This document shows, piece after piece, positions 44,808 through 52,779 of a stretch of DNA of 64,000 nucleotides; the first letter of the stretch is position 1; every line of letters starts with the position of its first letter. The DNA comes from Virgibacillus_F flavescens (GTDB lineage: Bacteria; Bacillota; Bacilli; Bacillales; Amphibacillaceae), in the NCBI RefSeq assembly GCF_050574275.1, contig NZ_CP192260.1, forward strand, positions 3,162,001-3,226,000, given 5' to 3'. The notes below the pieces were generated by a model. It made no database searches and was not told where the DNA came from. It saw only the letters and a list, made by a program, of their open reading frames with translations. The translations under genes were made by a program, and so were the position numbers.

Positions 44808-45710
44808 CTATTTCATCAAACTGTTCCTAATTAAGAATTCACCATCAAATTGAATTGGAATACCAATACCATTTTTTTCAGCGTGGATATGTAAATGAGG
44901 TTCACTGGTATTACCAGAATTTCCAACTAGACCAATGGGTTCCAGTTTTTTAACGCTATCCCCTTCAGATACTTTTACACTGTCTTTTTGCATATGAGCT
45001 ATATAGACAACAGCATCATCATTATCATCACAAGACATTGCAACATAATTTCCTTCCGGGTGTTCTGCGTCCATTTCAGAAGGATTCAAGTCAGGCAGAT
45101 GACTTCTTGACTCTAACACTTCTCCATCGCATGGACTATAAAGCGTTTCTCCATAAATCATGTATTTATTTAATTCCTGAGGATAAAAACCAGCTGCTCG
45201 GCTACCAAATCCATTTAACTCTACAATATCAAGAGCAAACTGTTGAGGTTCGTAAGCATTATGGTAATTCAGCTGCGTGTCGCTCCCGCCATGAGCAACA
45301 TAGTAGTTGCCATTCTTTAATGGAAAAGATAATTCAATTGCTTGTTGTTGTGTAGAATATCCTGTAATAGCACTAACATTATAGATACCAAAAACAATAA
45401 TAAGAACGGCATAAATCCCCGTGTTTATTTTTTGTTTTCGAGTTAGTTTTATATAAAAAGGTAACTGGATTCTTTTTTTCCAAGAGAAGAAAATGCTTAC
45501 GAACAATAATAAAATTAAAACATATCTGACGTAATAACTAATCCAATCCCAGCGTCCAGTTTGATATGCCCAACCAACAATCATAACAGTAGCTATCATT
45601 TTAATTATCCATTCGAACTTACTTTCATCCTTTTCTTTCCATAACATTATGATAAAACTAAGAGGCAGGATCAATTGAATTACTACAATTTGTAACAGAG
45701 CCGAAAGCAA
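44808..45710 (-). CDS. Membrane M23 (LytM-like) metallopeptidase
   Basis: Protein of 300 aa. Four or five membrane helices fill the first 120 residues and a LytM-type peptidase domain the last 170: NYHNAYEPQQFALDIVEL, a CDGEVLE strand, AHMQKDSVKVSEGDSVKKLE, GLVGNSGNTSEPHLHIHAE. Zn ligands of the HxH motif (HLHIH) are present, with the Asp in ALDI. The family cuts peptide cross-links in peptidoglycan or acts as a regulator. The active site should face outside. Confidence 0.85.
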   Translation of the reverse strand: MLSALLQIVVIQLILPLSFIIMLWKEKDESKFEWIIKMIATVMIVGWAYQTGRWDWISYYVRYVLILLLFVSIFFSWKKRIQLPFYIKLTRKQKINTGIYAVLIIVFGIYNVSAITGYSTQQQAIELSFPLKNGNYYVAHGGSDTQLNYHNAYEPQQFALDIVELNGFGSRAAGFYPQELNKYMIYGETLYSPCDGEVLESRSHLPDLNPSEMDAEHPEGNYVAMSCDDNDDAVVYIAHMQKDSVKVSEGDSVKKLEPIGLVGNSGNTSEPHLHIHAEKNGIGIPIQFDGEFLIRNSLMK

Positions 45711-45840
45711 TAGCGATTCCCTCCTTGTCAGATTTATATTGGTTTATAAACAGTTTATATTTGGAATTTTTCGAATGTAGCACCATTATTATAATCAATA
45801 CGGTTAACCTAACATTTTAGTTTCAATTGATACTGAAACT

Positions 45841-45879
45841 TACCTTTATTGAACTAAACCGCCCGTTTAATGAATGAAG
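45841..45879 (-). repeat. Array-type hairpin repeat
   Basis: TTTATTGAACTAAACCGCCCG and TTTAATGAATGAAG. Confidence 0.6.
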
Positions 45880-45884
45880 ACTAT

Positions 45885-46322
45885 TTATAATGAAATACTC
45901 ATAGTAATTGTTCTGTTTTTAAAGCCCAGACTTTCATATATCTTAATTGCTTGATTTCCATCAAATACGCTTAAACGAATTTCTGAGTATCCTTCTTGTC
46001 TCAATTGTTCAACCCCTGTTTTAATCAATTGTTTTGAAATACCTTTACCTCTGTATTCCTCTATAACAAATAATTCATAAATAAATCCGAGTGTCTTATC
46101 TAAAAACTGATCTTTACTTCTTCCTATGAGAATCCAACCCGTTATTACATTGTTTTCAGTTGATATTAAATAATAACTCCCCTTCTTTAAAAGAGGTTCT
46201 ACCAGTTGTTTTGCTTTTTCAATCGTTGGTTCTGCTTCACCTAAAGTTCCCTCAAATATCGCTTGTGGAGAAAGTTCTACTATCTTTTCAATTTCTACCT
46301 CATTTGGTTTTCTTATGTCCAC
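45885..46322 (-). CDS. GNAT N-acetyltransferase, 145 aa
   Basis: Acetyl-CoA loop IEEYRGKGISKQLIKTG at about 91-107, followed by LSVFDGNQAIKIYESLGF. It opens with MDIRKPNEVEIEKIVELS. The substrate is unknown. It lies within the repeat-separated gene array, which also holds NUDIX and VOC enzymes. Confidence 0.87.
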   Translation of the reverse strand: MDIRKPNEVEIEKIVELSPQAIFEGTLGEAEPTIEKAKQLVEPLLKKGSYYLISTENNVITGWILIGRSKDQFLDKTLGFIYELFVIEEYRGKGISKQLIKTGVEQLRQEGYSEIRLSVFDGNQAIKIYESLGFKNRTITMSISL

Positions 46323-46420
46323 TTATCAACTCAACCCTTCCAATAATTTTCTGATTTAACGTAAAATTCCAATAATTATTTAAATTAAAAAATTAGGGCC
46401 GCAGTAATCGACGATACTTT

Positions 46421-46450
46421 GTTAAACGCTTGCACCCGTTAATGAAAATC
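46421..46450 (-). repeat. Array repeat, second subtype
   Basis: AAACGCTTGCACCCGTTAAT and GAAAATC, as at 43075-43102. Confidence 0.6.
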
Positions 46451-46470
46451 ATTTGTCACTATTAATTTAA

Positions 46471-46647
46471 TTATGAAGTTTTGTTTTTTTCTTCCAATTG
46501 ATGAACTCTTTTCTCTAATTCCTTAATACGTTTACTAGACTTAATACCCGCATGTATTATCTTTTTTAGAACAAAATAAATCAAATAAACTAACAAAAAT
46601 AGAAGTAGTAAACATATAATGAAATTTATAATATTAAAACTAGCCAC
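46471..46647 (-). CDS. Single-helix coiled-coil mini-protein, 58 aa
   Basis: GTG start at 46647 with AAGGAGG 6-7 bases upstream. One membrane helix (about 6-28: INFIICLLLLFLLVYLIYFV), then a basic linker and a short coiled coil (RIKELEKRVHQLEEKNK). Of the same type as the mini-protein at 41202. Confidence 0.65.
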   Translation of the reverse strand: MASFNIINFIICLLLLFLLVYLIYFVLKKIIHAGIKSSKRIKELEKRVHQLEEKNKTS

Positions 46648-46811
46648 ATTCTGCCTCCTTATTTTAAACTCGAACCGTTCGGCCAGATTCGATTTTTCGC
46701 AATACTATATTTTTTATCATAAGCCTAGAACCCCTCTTGAAATCATCTCCCCGTCATCCTCCCGCATAACTCATTCCATTCTGTTCATAATAATCATCAG
46801 GAGGCGATAAC

Positions 46812-46958
46812 ATGCATGAAAGTAATGATGAATCAAACATTAAAGAATACGGTCTTGCCCATCTTTCCGAGGAGCAAAAGCAGCTTCTTGATAAAGTCGA
46901 AAAAACCACAGGGCTTGTATTAGTAGCGTACGACAATAGCGGCGAGATGAGCGTGTGA
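46812..46958 (+). CDS. Hypothetical mini-protein, 48 aa
   Basis: ATG behind AGGAGGCG. Soluble and acidic (HESNDESNIKEYGLAHLSEE, then KTTGLVLVAYDNSGEMSV). After its TGA the frame continues open for 21 codons (QLNEVKYIRYSAKIG), so it may be the start of a longer protein cut by a stop. Plus-strand gene at the end of the minus-strand array. Confidence 0.55.
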   Translation: MHESNDESNIKEYGLAHLSEEQKQLLDKVEKTTGLVLVAYDNSGEMSV

Positions 46959-47077
46959 CAACTGAATGAGGTCAAATACATTAGGTATTCTGCTAAAATA
47001 GGGATACCTTTTTCGCTGTTTTGACGCAACTAAATTTATAGGAAAAGATGTTTTATTATCGCACCCGCAAATCCCAC

Positions 47078-47290
47078 CTATATTTTCTGCAGAAGAGTAA
47101 CTTTGAAATCACTCGGTTCTTTCAACCCATAACCTACTGTCCGATCCATGCCAACAAGTGCCAGCCAAATTAGACCTAGTGCCAGTAAAAGAATGAAAAA
47201 CATCCACCAGCTGACTCCCGCTTGAGAATAGAAGTAAAGCGCGGTTACAAGCACACCTAACCCTTCCATATGTAAAATTAATTTGTTCAA
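47078..47290 (-). CDS. DUF4260-like membrane protein, internally shortened
   Basis: Protein of 70 aa. The start (LILHMEGLGVLVTALYFYSQ, then SWWMFFILLLA) and the end (LIWLALVGMDRTVGYGLKEP, then SDFKVT) match the two ends of DUF4260 proteins. The 40-50 residues between, with the usual PDLSMLGY and H-T-Y segments, are missing. An internal deletion is likely. The frame is kept and AGGAGG precedes the start. Confidence 0.7.
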   Translation of the reverse strand: MNKLILHMEGLGVLVTALYFYSQAGVSWWMFFILLLALGLIWLALVGMDRTVGYGLKEPSDFKVTLLQKI

Positions 47291-47319
47291 TAAATAACCT
47301 CCTGCATGTTCCTAAGCTT

Positions 47320-47949
47320 TCACTTCTCCAAGAGTGCTTCAATCTGATTTACACTTATAAATTGTTGTTCATCCCCATCAACTTTCCAGCCACTATTTGT
47401 TTTAATGAGACGCATTTGCCCAAAAAAACCTCTTATATGCGTATATAAATCTTTGTTAATCGGTTCAAATACAATTTCAATCGTATAATCAATATTGACT
47501 TCGTCCGTTTCAGTATCTATATCCGTTTGTTTAACAGAAATATCATTCACCGTAATTTTGGAAACAGTGTTTTCAACTAAATCTAAATATCTGGCTTTTC
47601 CATTCAGTGATAGCTGCATTATTTGATTTCCTGTGGCATAATCCTTAAATCTATTTTCTATATCTAGTTGGTTCTCACGAATATCCATCGAAGGATCATC
47701 TCCATATGGATACGTATATTCCATCATCTTGAATAGTCTAGCCGTCCTAATTATTTCTCTTTTTTCTTGTCGGTGTTGATCTTTTAATAAATTATCCTTT
47801 TCTTTCCGTAACGTGTCTTTCTCTTGTTCTAAGGTTTTTACCTCTTTCGCCATACTTTGTGCATCACTACTTTGTGTATAGAAATTTACAGCTAGTATAA
47901 ACAACAGAATGACACATATACCTCCAAGCACTTTTTTACTCATAGACAT
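47320..47949 (-). CDS. Membrane-anchored coiled-coil protein, 209 aa
   Basis: N-terminal helix (about 5-24), an alpha coiled coil (about 30-68: AKEVKTLEQEKDTLRKEKDN), then an NTF2-like/cystatin-like extracellular domain (about 75-209). GGGGGATG precedes the start. The shape is that of Bacillus YvaF/TcaA-like conserved surface proteins. Function unknown. Confidence 0.65.
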   Translation of the reverse strand: MSMSKKVLGGICVILLFILAVNFYTQSSDAQSMAKEVKTLEQEKDTLRKEKDNLLKDQHRQEKREIIRTARLFKMMEYTYPYGDDPSMDIRENQLDIENRFKDYATGNQIMQLSLNGKARYLDLVENTVSKITVNDISVKQTDIDTETDEVNIDYTIEIVFEPINKDLYTHIRGFFGQMRLIKTNSGWKVDGDEQQFISVNQIEALLEK

Positions 47950-48020
47950 CCCCCATCCTTACACGGTTAATTATATACATAAATTCCTTTATTCACAATT
48001 ATAAGTTAAATTATTGTGGT

Positions 48021-48047
48021 GGGACAGAGGGACGGTTCTCTTGTCCC
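48021..48047. repeat. GGGACA palindromic repeat, single
   Basis: Lies between the divergent genes at 47320 and 48101. Confidence 0.85.
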
Positions 48048-48100
48048 ACTTTCCAATAATCGCCAAAGGCTTTATACTCGTACAAATGGAGGTGATTTCT

Positions 48101-48481
48101 GTGCAAAGGCTAATATTTGAATCCAAATGGGATAAGACGATTGCAGAGCAGGACCGGGACCGGATTAAACAGATTTTCAACAATGCCGATTTAGCACCCG
48201 ATATAAATATCCAATTTACTCCCATTTCACAAGCAAAAAATCATCGAGGCGAACTATTGGTGATGGTTTTGATTCATAATACGAGCAACGAGGATTTTTC
48301 CTTTCTTGATCGACGTCTGTCATACATTGTAAATGAAACTGTGTTCGCTGCGCATACTTTTTCGTATTCATTAACCGTGGAAAAACAAACGAGCATGCCT
48401 TGGACGTTTATTTTTCCTAGGGATAGTTTTAGTAGTTCTGAAGACTTCAAGGGCGGAGTGCTATGCTTCACCGATAAGTGA
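48101..48481 (+). CDS. SLAP-domain-like protein, 126 aa
   Basis: Soluble domain resembling SLAP (ESKWDKTIAEQDRDRIKQIF, then LLVMVLIHNTSNEDFSF, then MPWTFIFPRDSF), a Bacillaceae beta-sandwich domain found alone or in accessory Sec loci. GTG 48101 is chosen because GGAGGTG lies about 9 bases upstream; frames beginning further left start in repeat DNA. Confidence 0.75.
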   Translation: MQRLIFESKWDKTIAEQDRDRIKQIFNNADLAPDINIQFTPISQAKNHRGELLVMVLIHNTSNEDFSFLDRRLSYIVNETVFAAHTFSYSLTVEKQTSMPWTFIFPRDSFSSSEDFKGGVLCFTDK

Positions 48482-48483
48482 CT

Positions 48484-48509
48484 GGGACAACAGAACCGTC
48501 CCTCTGTCT
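48484..48509. repeat. GGGACA palindromic repeat, single, with one altered end
   Basis: GGGACAACAGAACCG... ending TGTCTC. Confidence 0.8.
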
Positions 48510-48528
48510 CTATCGAAAGGTGATTATT

Positions 48529-48762
48529 ATGAAAATTTTGAGGTTTGTTTTATTAATTGTTACTGTGGGTGTGCTCGGCTATTCATTAATGGATAGTAGT
48601 TTTGAGCCTCCGATTGAAGTATTGTTTTTATTAGGATCTGCTTTGTTCATCTTTTCTGGAATAGATGATATTAAAAAAGGCAAAAAAATAGAAGGTTATT
48701 TGTATACCTTTATTTGGCTTTTTATCTTTATTGGAACGATCGTAGTGGTCATAATAAGGTAA
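48529..48762 (+). CDS. Small membrane protein, 77 aa
   Basis: Three helices (about 2-18, 26-42, 55-75) with a DDIKKGKKIEGYLYTFIW loop. ATG 48529 sits behind GAAAGGTG. Resembles the small proteins at 31086 and 44189 in length, topology and loop. Confidence 0.7.
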   Translation: MKILRFVLLIVTVGVLGYSLMDSSFEPPIEVLFLLGSALFIFSGIDDIKKGKKIEGYLYTFIWLFIFIGTIVVVIIR

Positions 48763-48764
48763 CC

Positions 48765-48797
48765 AAAAAACCACCATACGAAATTCTCGCATGGTGG
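48765..48797 (-). terminator. Rho-independent terminator of the YeeE gene
   Basis: On the minus strand CCACCATGCGA pairs with TCGTATGGTGG, followed by six T. Probably shared by the convergent small gene. Confidence 0.85.
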
Positions 48798-48804
48798 CGT
48801 GGCT

Positions 48805-48831
48805 GGGACAAGAGAACCGTCCCCGCGTCCC
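48805..48831. repeat. GGGACA palindromic repeat, single
   Basis: End variant GCGTCCC. Abuts the stop of the YeeE gene. Confidence 0.8.
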
Positions 48832-50084
48832 TAACAGAATGAGTCTTTTGATTTGGGGACGGATAGTCCGAATAGTGGTCGGAGGTAGAGTGCTATAAAG
48901 GTACCTGCTAGTGCCATGATTCCCCAGATATAGCCGTGAACACTGAACGATGCGATGCCGCCGAAATATGCACCGATGTTACAGCCGAACGCAAGTCGCG
49001 CGCCATACCCAAGTAACAATCCTCCGATGACGGAAGCAGCTATATTTTTAGGATTCAGTTTAGTAAATTTGAAAAGTCCCCCTGCTGCTGAAGCAAGGAA
49101 TGCTCCTAAAATAACTCCGAAATTTAATACAGTTGTTGAATCTGCAAAAATCGATGACTGTAATACCTCTGCACTTGCACCTTGCCAATATCCCCAGGAT
49201 TCTACATCAAAACCTAGGAACATCGCAACTTTTGATCCCCATAGTGAAAAGGCAGAAGTAACACCCCATGGAGCACCGCGAGTCATTAACGTCAATGCAT
49301 TCAGAACAGCTAATGCAATTGCCGCTGCGAACAATGGCCATGAACCGCGGAAAATCCGTTTCCAGCCAGTTGTCGAAGGTTTCGGCGCCATTCTTGGTGG
49401 ACGCTTCTTCTTCTCCACAACTAACGTAATCCATGTGATGATAGCGAACAATGCGATAGACACTGCCCATGCGCCACCATAGCCAAGTCCGGTGGAAGTT
49501 GCTAGAGAAATAGGTTCATAAGCTGGTAGATCTTCTGTCCAGAATGGCAGATGGTAGGCGCCAACTGTTGCTCCTATGATAAAAAATAACAGCGTGACAA
49601 ACATTACCGTACGCCCGCCGCCTACCGCGTAGAGTGTACCAGATGCACACCCGCCGCCAAGCTGCATGCCGATTCCGAATATAAAAGCACCAACGAACAA
49701 GCTAACACCAACTGGTGACACATACCCGGCTACATCTCCTCCAAAGAAGGAAAATCCGAATGCTAAAATTGGAGCAAATAGCGTAACCGCTACTGCCAGC
49801 ATTAGCATGTGTGACCGCATTGCCTGACCGTTTCCTACTGACATTATTCTGCGAAATGCTGAGGTAAAGCCAAAACGCGCGTGGAATAATGTATATCCAA
49901 GCAACAGACCAATCAGAAGTAATACTGGCTGTGCTACTGCCTGTGTGACCATTAAATATATCATTAAAATTGCTGTAACAATTAGTACGCCGATGATTAA
50001 TTTTGTTTGAGGTTCGTTCAGCCTCGTATTATCTTTTTCAACGGGGTCTTTCACCTCGTCTACCGGTTCAACTTTTACTGACAT
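48831..50084 (-). CDS. YeeE/YedE-family thiosulfate transporter
   Basis: Inner membrane protein of 417 aa with about ten helices. The two half-repeats each carry the Cys/Gly transport motif: GIGMQLGGGCASGTLYAVGGG and the LAFGCNIGAYFGG loop. These Cys residues relay thiosulfate through the pore in TsuA. No sulfurtransferase (TusA/YeeD) gene lies beside it. It probably imports thiosulfate for sulfur assimilation. A terminator follows. Confidence 0.88.
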   Translation of the reverse strand: MSVKVEPVDEVKDPVEKDNTRLNEPQTKLIIGVLIVTAILMIYLMVTQAVAQPVLLLIGLLLGYTLFHARFGFTSAFRRIMSVGNGQAMRSHMLMLAVAVTLFAPILAFGFSFFGGDVAGYVSPVGVSLFVGAFIFGIGMQLGGGCASGTLYAVGGGRTVMFVTLLFFIIGATVGAYHLPFWTEDLPAYEPISLATSTGLGYGGAWAVSIALFAIITWITLVVEKKKRPPRMAPKPSTTGWKRIFRGSWPLFAAAIALAVLNALTLMTRGAPWGVTSAFSLWGSKVAMFLGFDVESWGYWQGASAEVLQSSIFADSTTVLNFGVILGAFLASAAGGLFKFTKLNPKNIAASVIGGLLLGYGARLAFGCNIGAYFGGIASFSVHGYIWGIMALAGTFIALYLRPLFGLSVPKSKDSFC

Positions 50085-50176
50085 CTATAACACCCTTTTC
50101 TGATAAAATTAGTCGGAATTACTTTATCATCTTAATAGGTGTTTAATTTAGTGTCAACGAATTGGTTTGGGATAGC

Positions 50177-50231
50177 GGGACAGAGGGACGGTTCTCTTGT
50201 CCCAGGGACAAGAGAACCGTCCCTCTGTCCC
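50177..50231. repeat. GGGACA palindromic repeat, perfect inverted pair
   Basis: Two 27-base arms, perfect complements, one base apart. Carries the CTCTTG variant in both arms. Confidence 0.9.
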
Positions 50232-50290
50232 GCATCTTGAAGAAAAGATGGTATACTTGTTGGAATATATTGAAATCAGAGGTGTATGAA

Positions 50291-50740
50291 TTGATAAGAG
50301 AATTATATAAGGATGAAGCATTGCCATTAGAGTTGTTATTGTTGGCAGATCCATCAGAAAAGCTTGTCAGAGAATACGTTTCAAGAGGTAAGTGCTTCAT
50401 TATGGAGCATGGTGGAATAATTTTAGGTACATATGTGCTAATACCCACTCGACCTGAGACTGCAGAAATTGTAAATGTAGCGGTGAATGAAGGCTATCAT
50501 GGTCAGGGCTATGGAAAGCAACTTGTTCTCCATGCAATTGAGACGGCAAAACGTGAAGGTTTTAAAACCATTGAAATAGGAACTGGCAATTCAGGAGTCG
50601 TTCAATTGGCATTATATCAAAAATGCGGTTTTAGAATGACATCTATTGATCGCGATTTTTTTGTTAGACATTATGATGAACCCATTTTTGAAAATGGAAT
50701 CCAAGTCATCGATATGGTTAGACTCTCACAAGATCTATAG
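50291..50740 (+). CDS. GNAT N-acetyltransferase, 149 aa
   Basis: Acetyl-CoA loop VNEGYHGQGYGKQLVLHA and the IEIGTGNSGVVQLALYQKCGF segment. TTG start at 50291 behind AGAGGTG; the longer frame begins inside repeat DNA. Close in type to the YvbK-like acetyltransferases. Substrate unknown. Confidence 0.85.
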   Translation: MIRELYKDEALPLELLLLADPSEKLVREYVSRGKCFIMEHGGIILGTYVLIPTRPETAEIVNVAVNEGYHGQGYGKQLVLHAIETAKREGFKTIEIGTGNSGVVQLALYQKCGFRMTSIDRDFFVRHYDEPIFENGIQVIDMVRLSQDL

Positions 50741-50901
50741 AAAAGGCAGTTCTACTAGGTTCTGGTTCTGCATTACATGCTAAATCGCGGGATCGAGCTA
50801 TGCATACATTTGGATTATTTTCTAAGTTCAGGAATTCTAAATTCAGATTTCATTTCAACCAGAAAATTTAATTTTGATGCTACATATGAGGGGAATAAGG
50901 C

Positions 50902-51519
50902 ATGTCACAGATAAAAAATCCAGGACAAATCGTAATTCTAAATGGTGCTCCAAGATCAGGGAAATCTAGCATTGCTTACGAAATTCAGAACACATTTAAA
51001 GGATTGTGGATGAACATAGGCGTCGATCAGTACATGCAAATGACGCCAGAACGCTATCAGCCCGGGATTGGATTACGACCTGGAGGTGAGCGGCCAGATC
51101 TTGAGCCTCTCATTGCTCTTATGTATCAAGCTATGTATGAATCGATCGCGGTACATAGTCAATTAGGAATTAACGTCGTTGTGGATGTGGGTCATCATGA
51201 CGGATATTCTTTATCCCAGGGGATTCTTTCAAATTGTGCACGGATACTAAAGGAGCTTCCAGTGATTTTCGTGGGAATACATTGTCCAATCGAGATCATC
51301 ATGAAACGGCGGATAGATACATGGAAAATCGGCTATGCCGAAGACGGTTCTATCCCAACTCCAATCAAACGATGGCAGCAGTTCGTCCATATGCCAGGTA
51401 TATATGACGTAGAAGTCGATACTTCCGAACTGAACCCTGAAGAATGTGCCGATGTAATTCGCCAGCGACTCGAAGAAGGTCCCCCACCTACAGCTTTCCA
51501 AATGAATGTGAAAAGGTAA
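50902..51519 (+). CDS. Chloramphenicol phosphotransferase-like kinase
   Basis: Protein of 205 aa. Walker A GAPRSGKSS at about 14-22, VDVGHHDGYS at about 94-103 (the catalytic Asp region), and MKRRIDTWKIG in the lid. The CPT family phosphorylates chloramphenicol and related small alcohols with ATP; many members have other substrates, so resistance is not proven. ATG behind GAGGGGAATAAGGC. An inverted repeat pair directly follows the stop. Confidence 0.82.
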   Translation: MSQIKNPGQIVILNGAPRSGKSSIAYEIQNTFKGLWMNIGVDQYMQMTPERYQPGIGLRPGGERPDLEPLIALMYQAMYESIAVHSQLGINVVVDVGHHDGYSLSQGILSNCARILKELPVIFVGIHCPIEIIMKRRIDTWKIGYAEDGSIPTPIKRWQQFVHMPGIYDVEVDTSELNPEECADVIRQRLEEGPPPTAFQMNVKR

Positions 51520-51573
51520 GGGACAGAGGGACGGTTCTTGTGTCCCGGGGACACAAGAACCGTCCCTCTGTCC
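51520..51573. repeat. GGGACA palindromic repeat, perfect inverted pair
   Basis: Arms match exactly, with the TTGTGTCCC variant in both. Fills the whole gap between convergent genes. Confidence 0.9.
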
Positions 51574-52659
51574 CTAATTCCGGCCGAATGGGTGAATGGC
51601 TCGGCTTAATAGCTTCAGAAAGTTAACATTTTTGCTTGTTACCAGTTGCTCCACCAGTTTGTTATTGAGTGATTTGGTTACGCGATCCAGTTGCTTGTTA
51701 TCCAATTTTTCAATTGCTCGTCTCAATGACAATGAATCGTGGTAGCTCTGCTTAAGTGGTTTAACTAGCTCTGAATAATCACCTATTCCAACGATATCGT
51801 GTGCAGCATAGATACCCGTTAACATCGATTCAAATTGTCCGAAGCCAAATAAAGGTGTAATCGCTCCAAAGCAGTTTCCTACAAAAAATGTGTTTCCGAT
51901 CCTTGGAAACTCCGTCTTGCCTACTCGATAATTTTTTATCGAAAACTCATCTTTTATTGTAAAATCCTGATCCAAAATTCTTGAACACTCGGCTACGCTT
52001 TTTTCAAAAAGCAGGTCCTTATCCAATTTTTCATTTTCAGGATATTGCGGATAAACGTTTACAAGCGTTGCTTCATGATCTGAATGCGGGAGGATGTACG
52101 CCATTCCTTTTGGTGCAAAGTCGTTATTATAAAACGTATGTACTTCCGTCTGATTAAAATCCCCTTCCATTATTGCGCCCTTGAAATTGGCTTTAAACGC
52201 TACTTCATACGGCTGCAGTTTTTCCGTGTCCAGCGCATCACCTGTAGCCAGCACCACATGGGAATATTCTTTTGAGACATCCTTATACGTGACATTCTGA
52301 TTAAATTGAATCTTCCCCTTCAGCTGACTGGCAAGCTGCTTCTCATAGGATTCCGGATGTTTTCCTCTCATATTAATAAAGCCCAAATGGCCATCAACAT
52401 AAGATGACTCATTCTCAGAATGACTATAAACCCTTTGAGTATTGCAGGTAGGTTTGAGATGGATGTCATGCTCTTCCGTCAAGTATTTAACCATATCATC
52501 GAACGGTTTATGGAACATGGCAAACATCGCTTCCGCAACAATGAAGCGATCTCCAACCATCCCCCTCCTTTCAAAAATATCCGCCTGATACCCATGCTTT
52601 TCAAGCGTTAGTGCACAAGCCAGACCAGACAACCCAGCACCCATAATCGCTATTTTCAT
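51574..52659 (-). CDS. FAD-dependent oxidoreductase (geranylgeranyl-reductase-like)
   Basis: Protein of 361 aa. Rossmann GAGLSGLACALTLEKHGY at the N-terminus (GxGxxG), a second dinucleotide strand VVLATGDALD, and the GNCFGAITPLFGFGQFESM motif near 265-283 that binds FAD in this group. Flavin monooxygenases or isoprenoid reductases are the relatives; the substrate is unknown. Repeats flank both ends, so it is a single-gene unit. Confidence 0.85.
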   Translation of the reverse strand: MKIAIMGAGLSGLACALTLEKHGYQADIFERRGMVGDRFIVAEAMFAMFHKPFDDMVKYLTEEHDIHLKPTCNTQRVYSHSENESSYVDGHLGFINMRGKHPESYEKQLASQLKGKIQFNQNVTYKDVSKEYSHVVLATGDALDTEKLQPYEVAFKANFKGAIMEGDFNQTEVHTFYNNDFAPKGMAYILPHSDHEATLVNVYPQYPENEKLDKDLLFEKSVAECSRILDQDFTIKDEFSIKNYRVGKTEFPRIGNTFFVGNCFGAITPLFGFGQFESMLTGIYAAHDIVGIGDYSELVKPLKQSYHDSLSLRRAIEKLDNKQLDRVTKSLNNKLVEQLVTSKNVNFLKLLSRAIHPFGRN

Positions 52660-52715
52660 ACCCGAACCACCACTTTTTTTACTTAGTATGAATCATAGTA
52701 TGGAATTCATACATC

Positions 52716-52770
52716 GGGACAGGGGGACGGTTCTTTTGTCCCAGGGACAAAAGAACCGTCCCCCTGTCCC
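52716..52770. repeat. GGGACA palindromic repeat, perfect inverted pair
   Basis: Perfect arms with the AGGGGGAC variant in both. Confidence 0.9.
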
Positions 52771-52779
52771 TACTTGTCC

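Noticed and set aside
36000..47000. True attC sites of a class of integron
   Set aside because: The repeat palindromes share the hairpin idea, but the conserved GTTRRRY/RYYYAAC cores do not match (GTTAGTT), and no tyrosine integrase was found in the window.
50162..50290. N-terminal extensions of the GNAT (50162), S9 peptidase (58018) and SLAP (48014) genes
   Set aside because: The extra residues translate the GGGACA repeat (for example RGTVLLS or GTKEPSPCP). Good ribosome sites precede the downstream starts.
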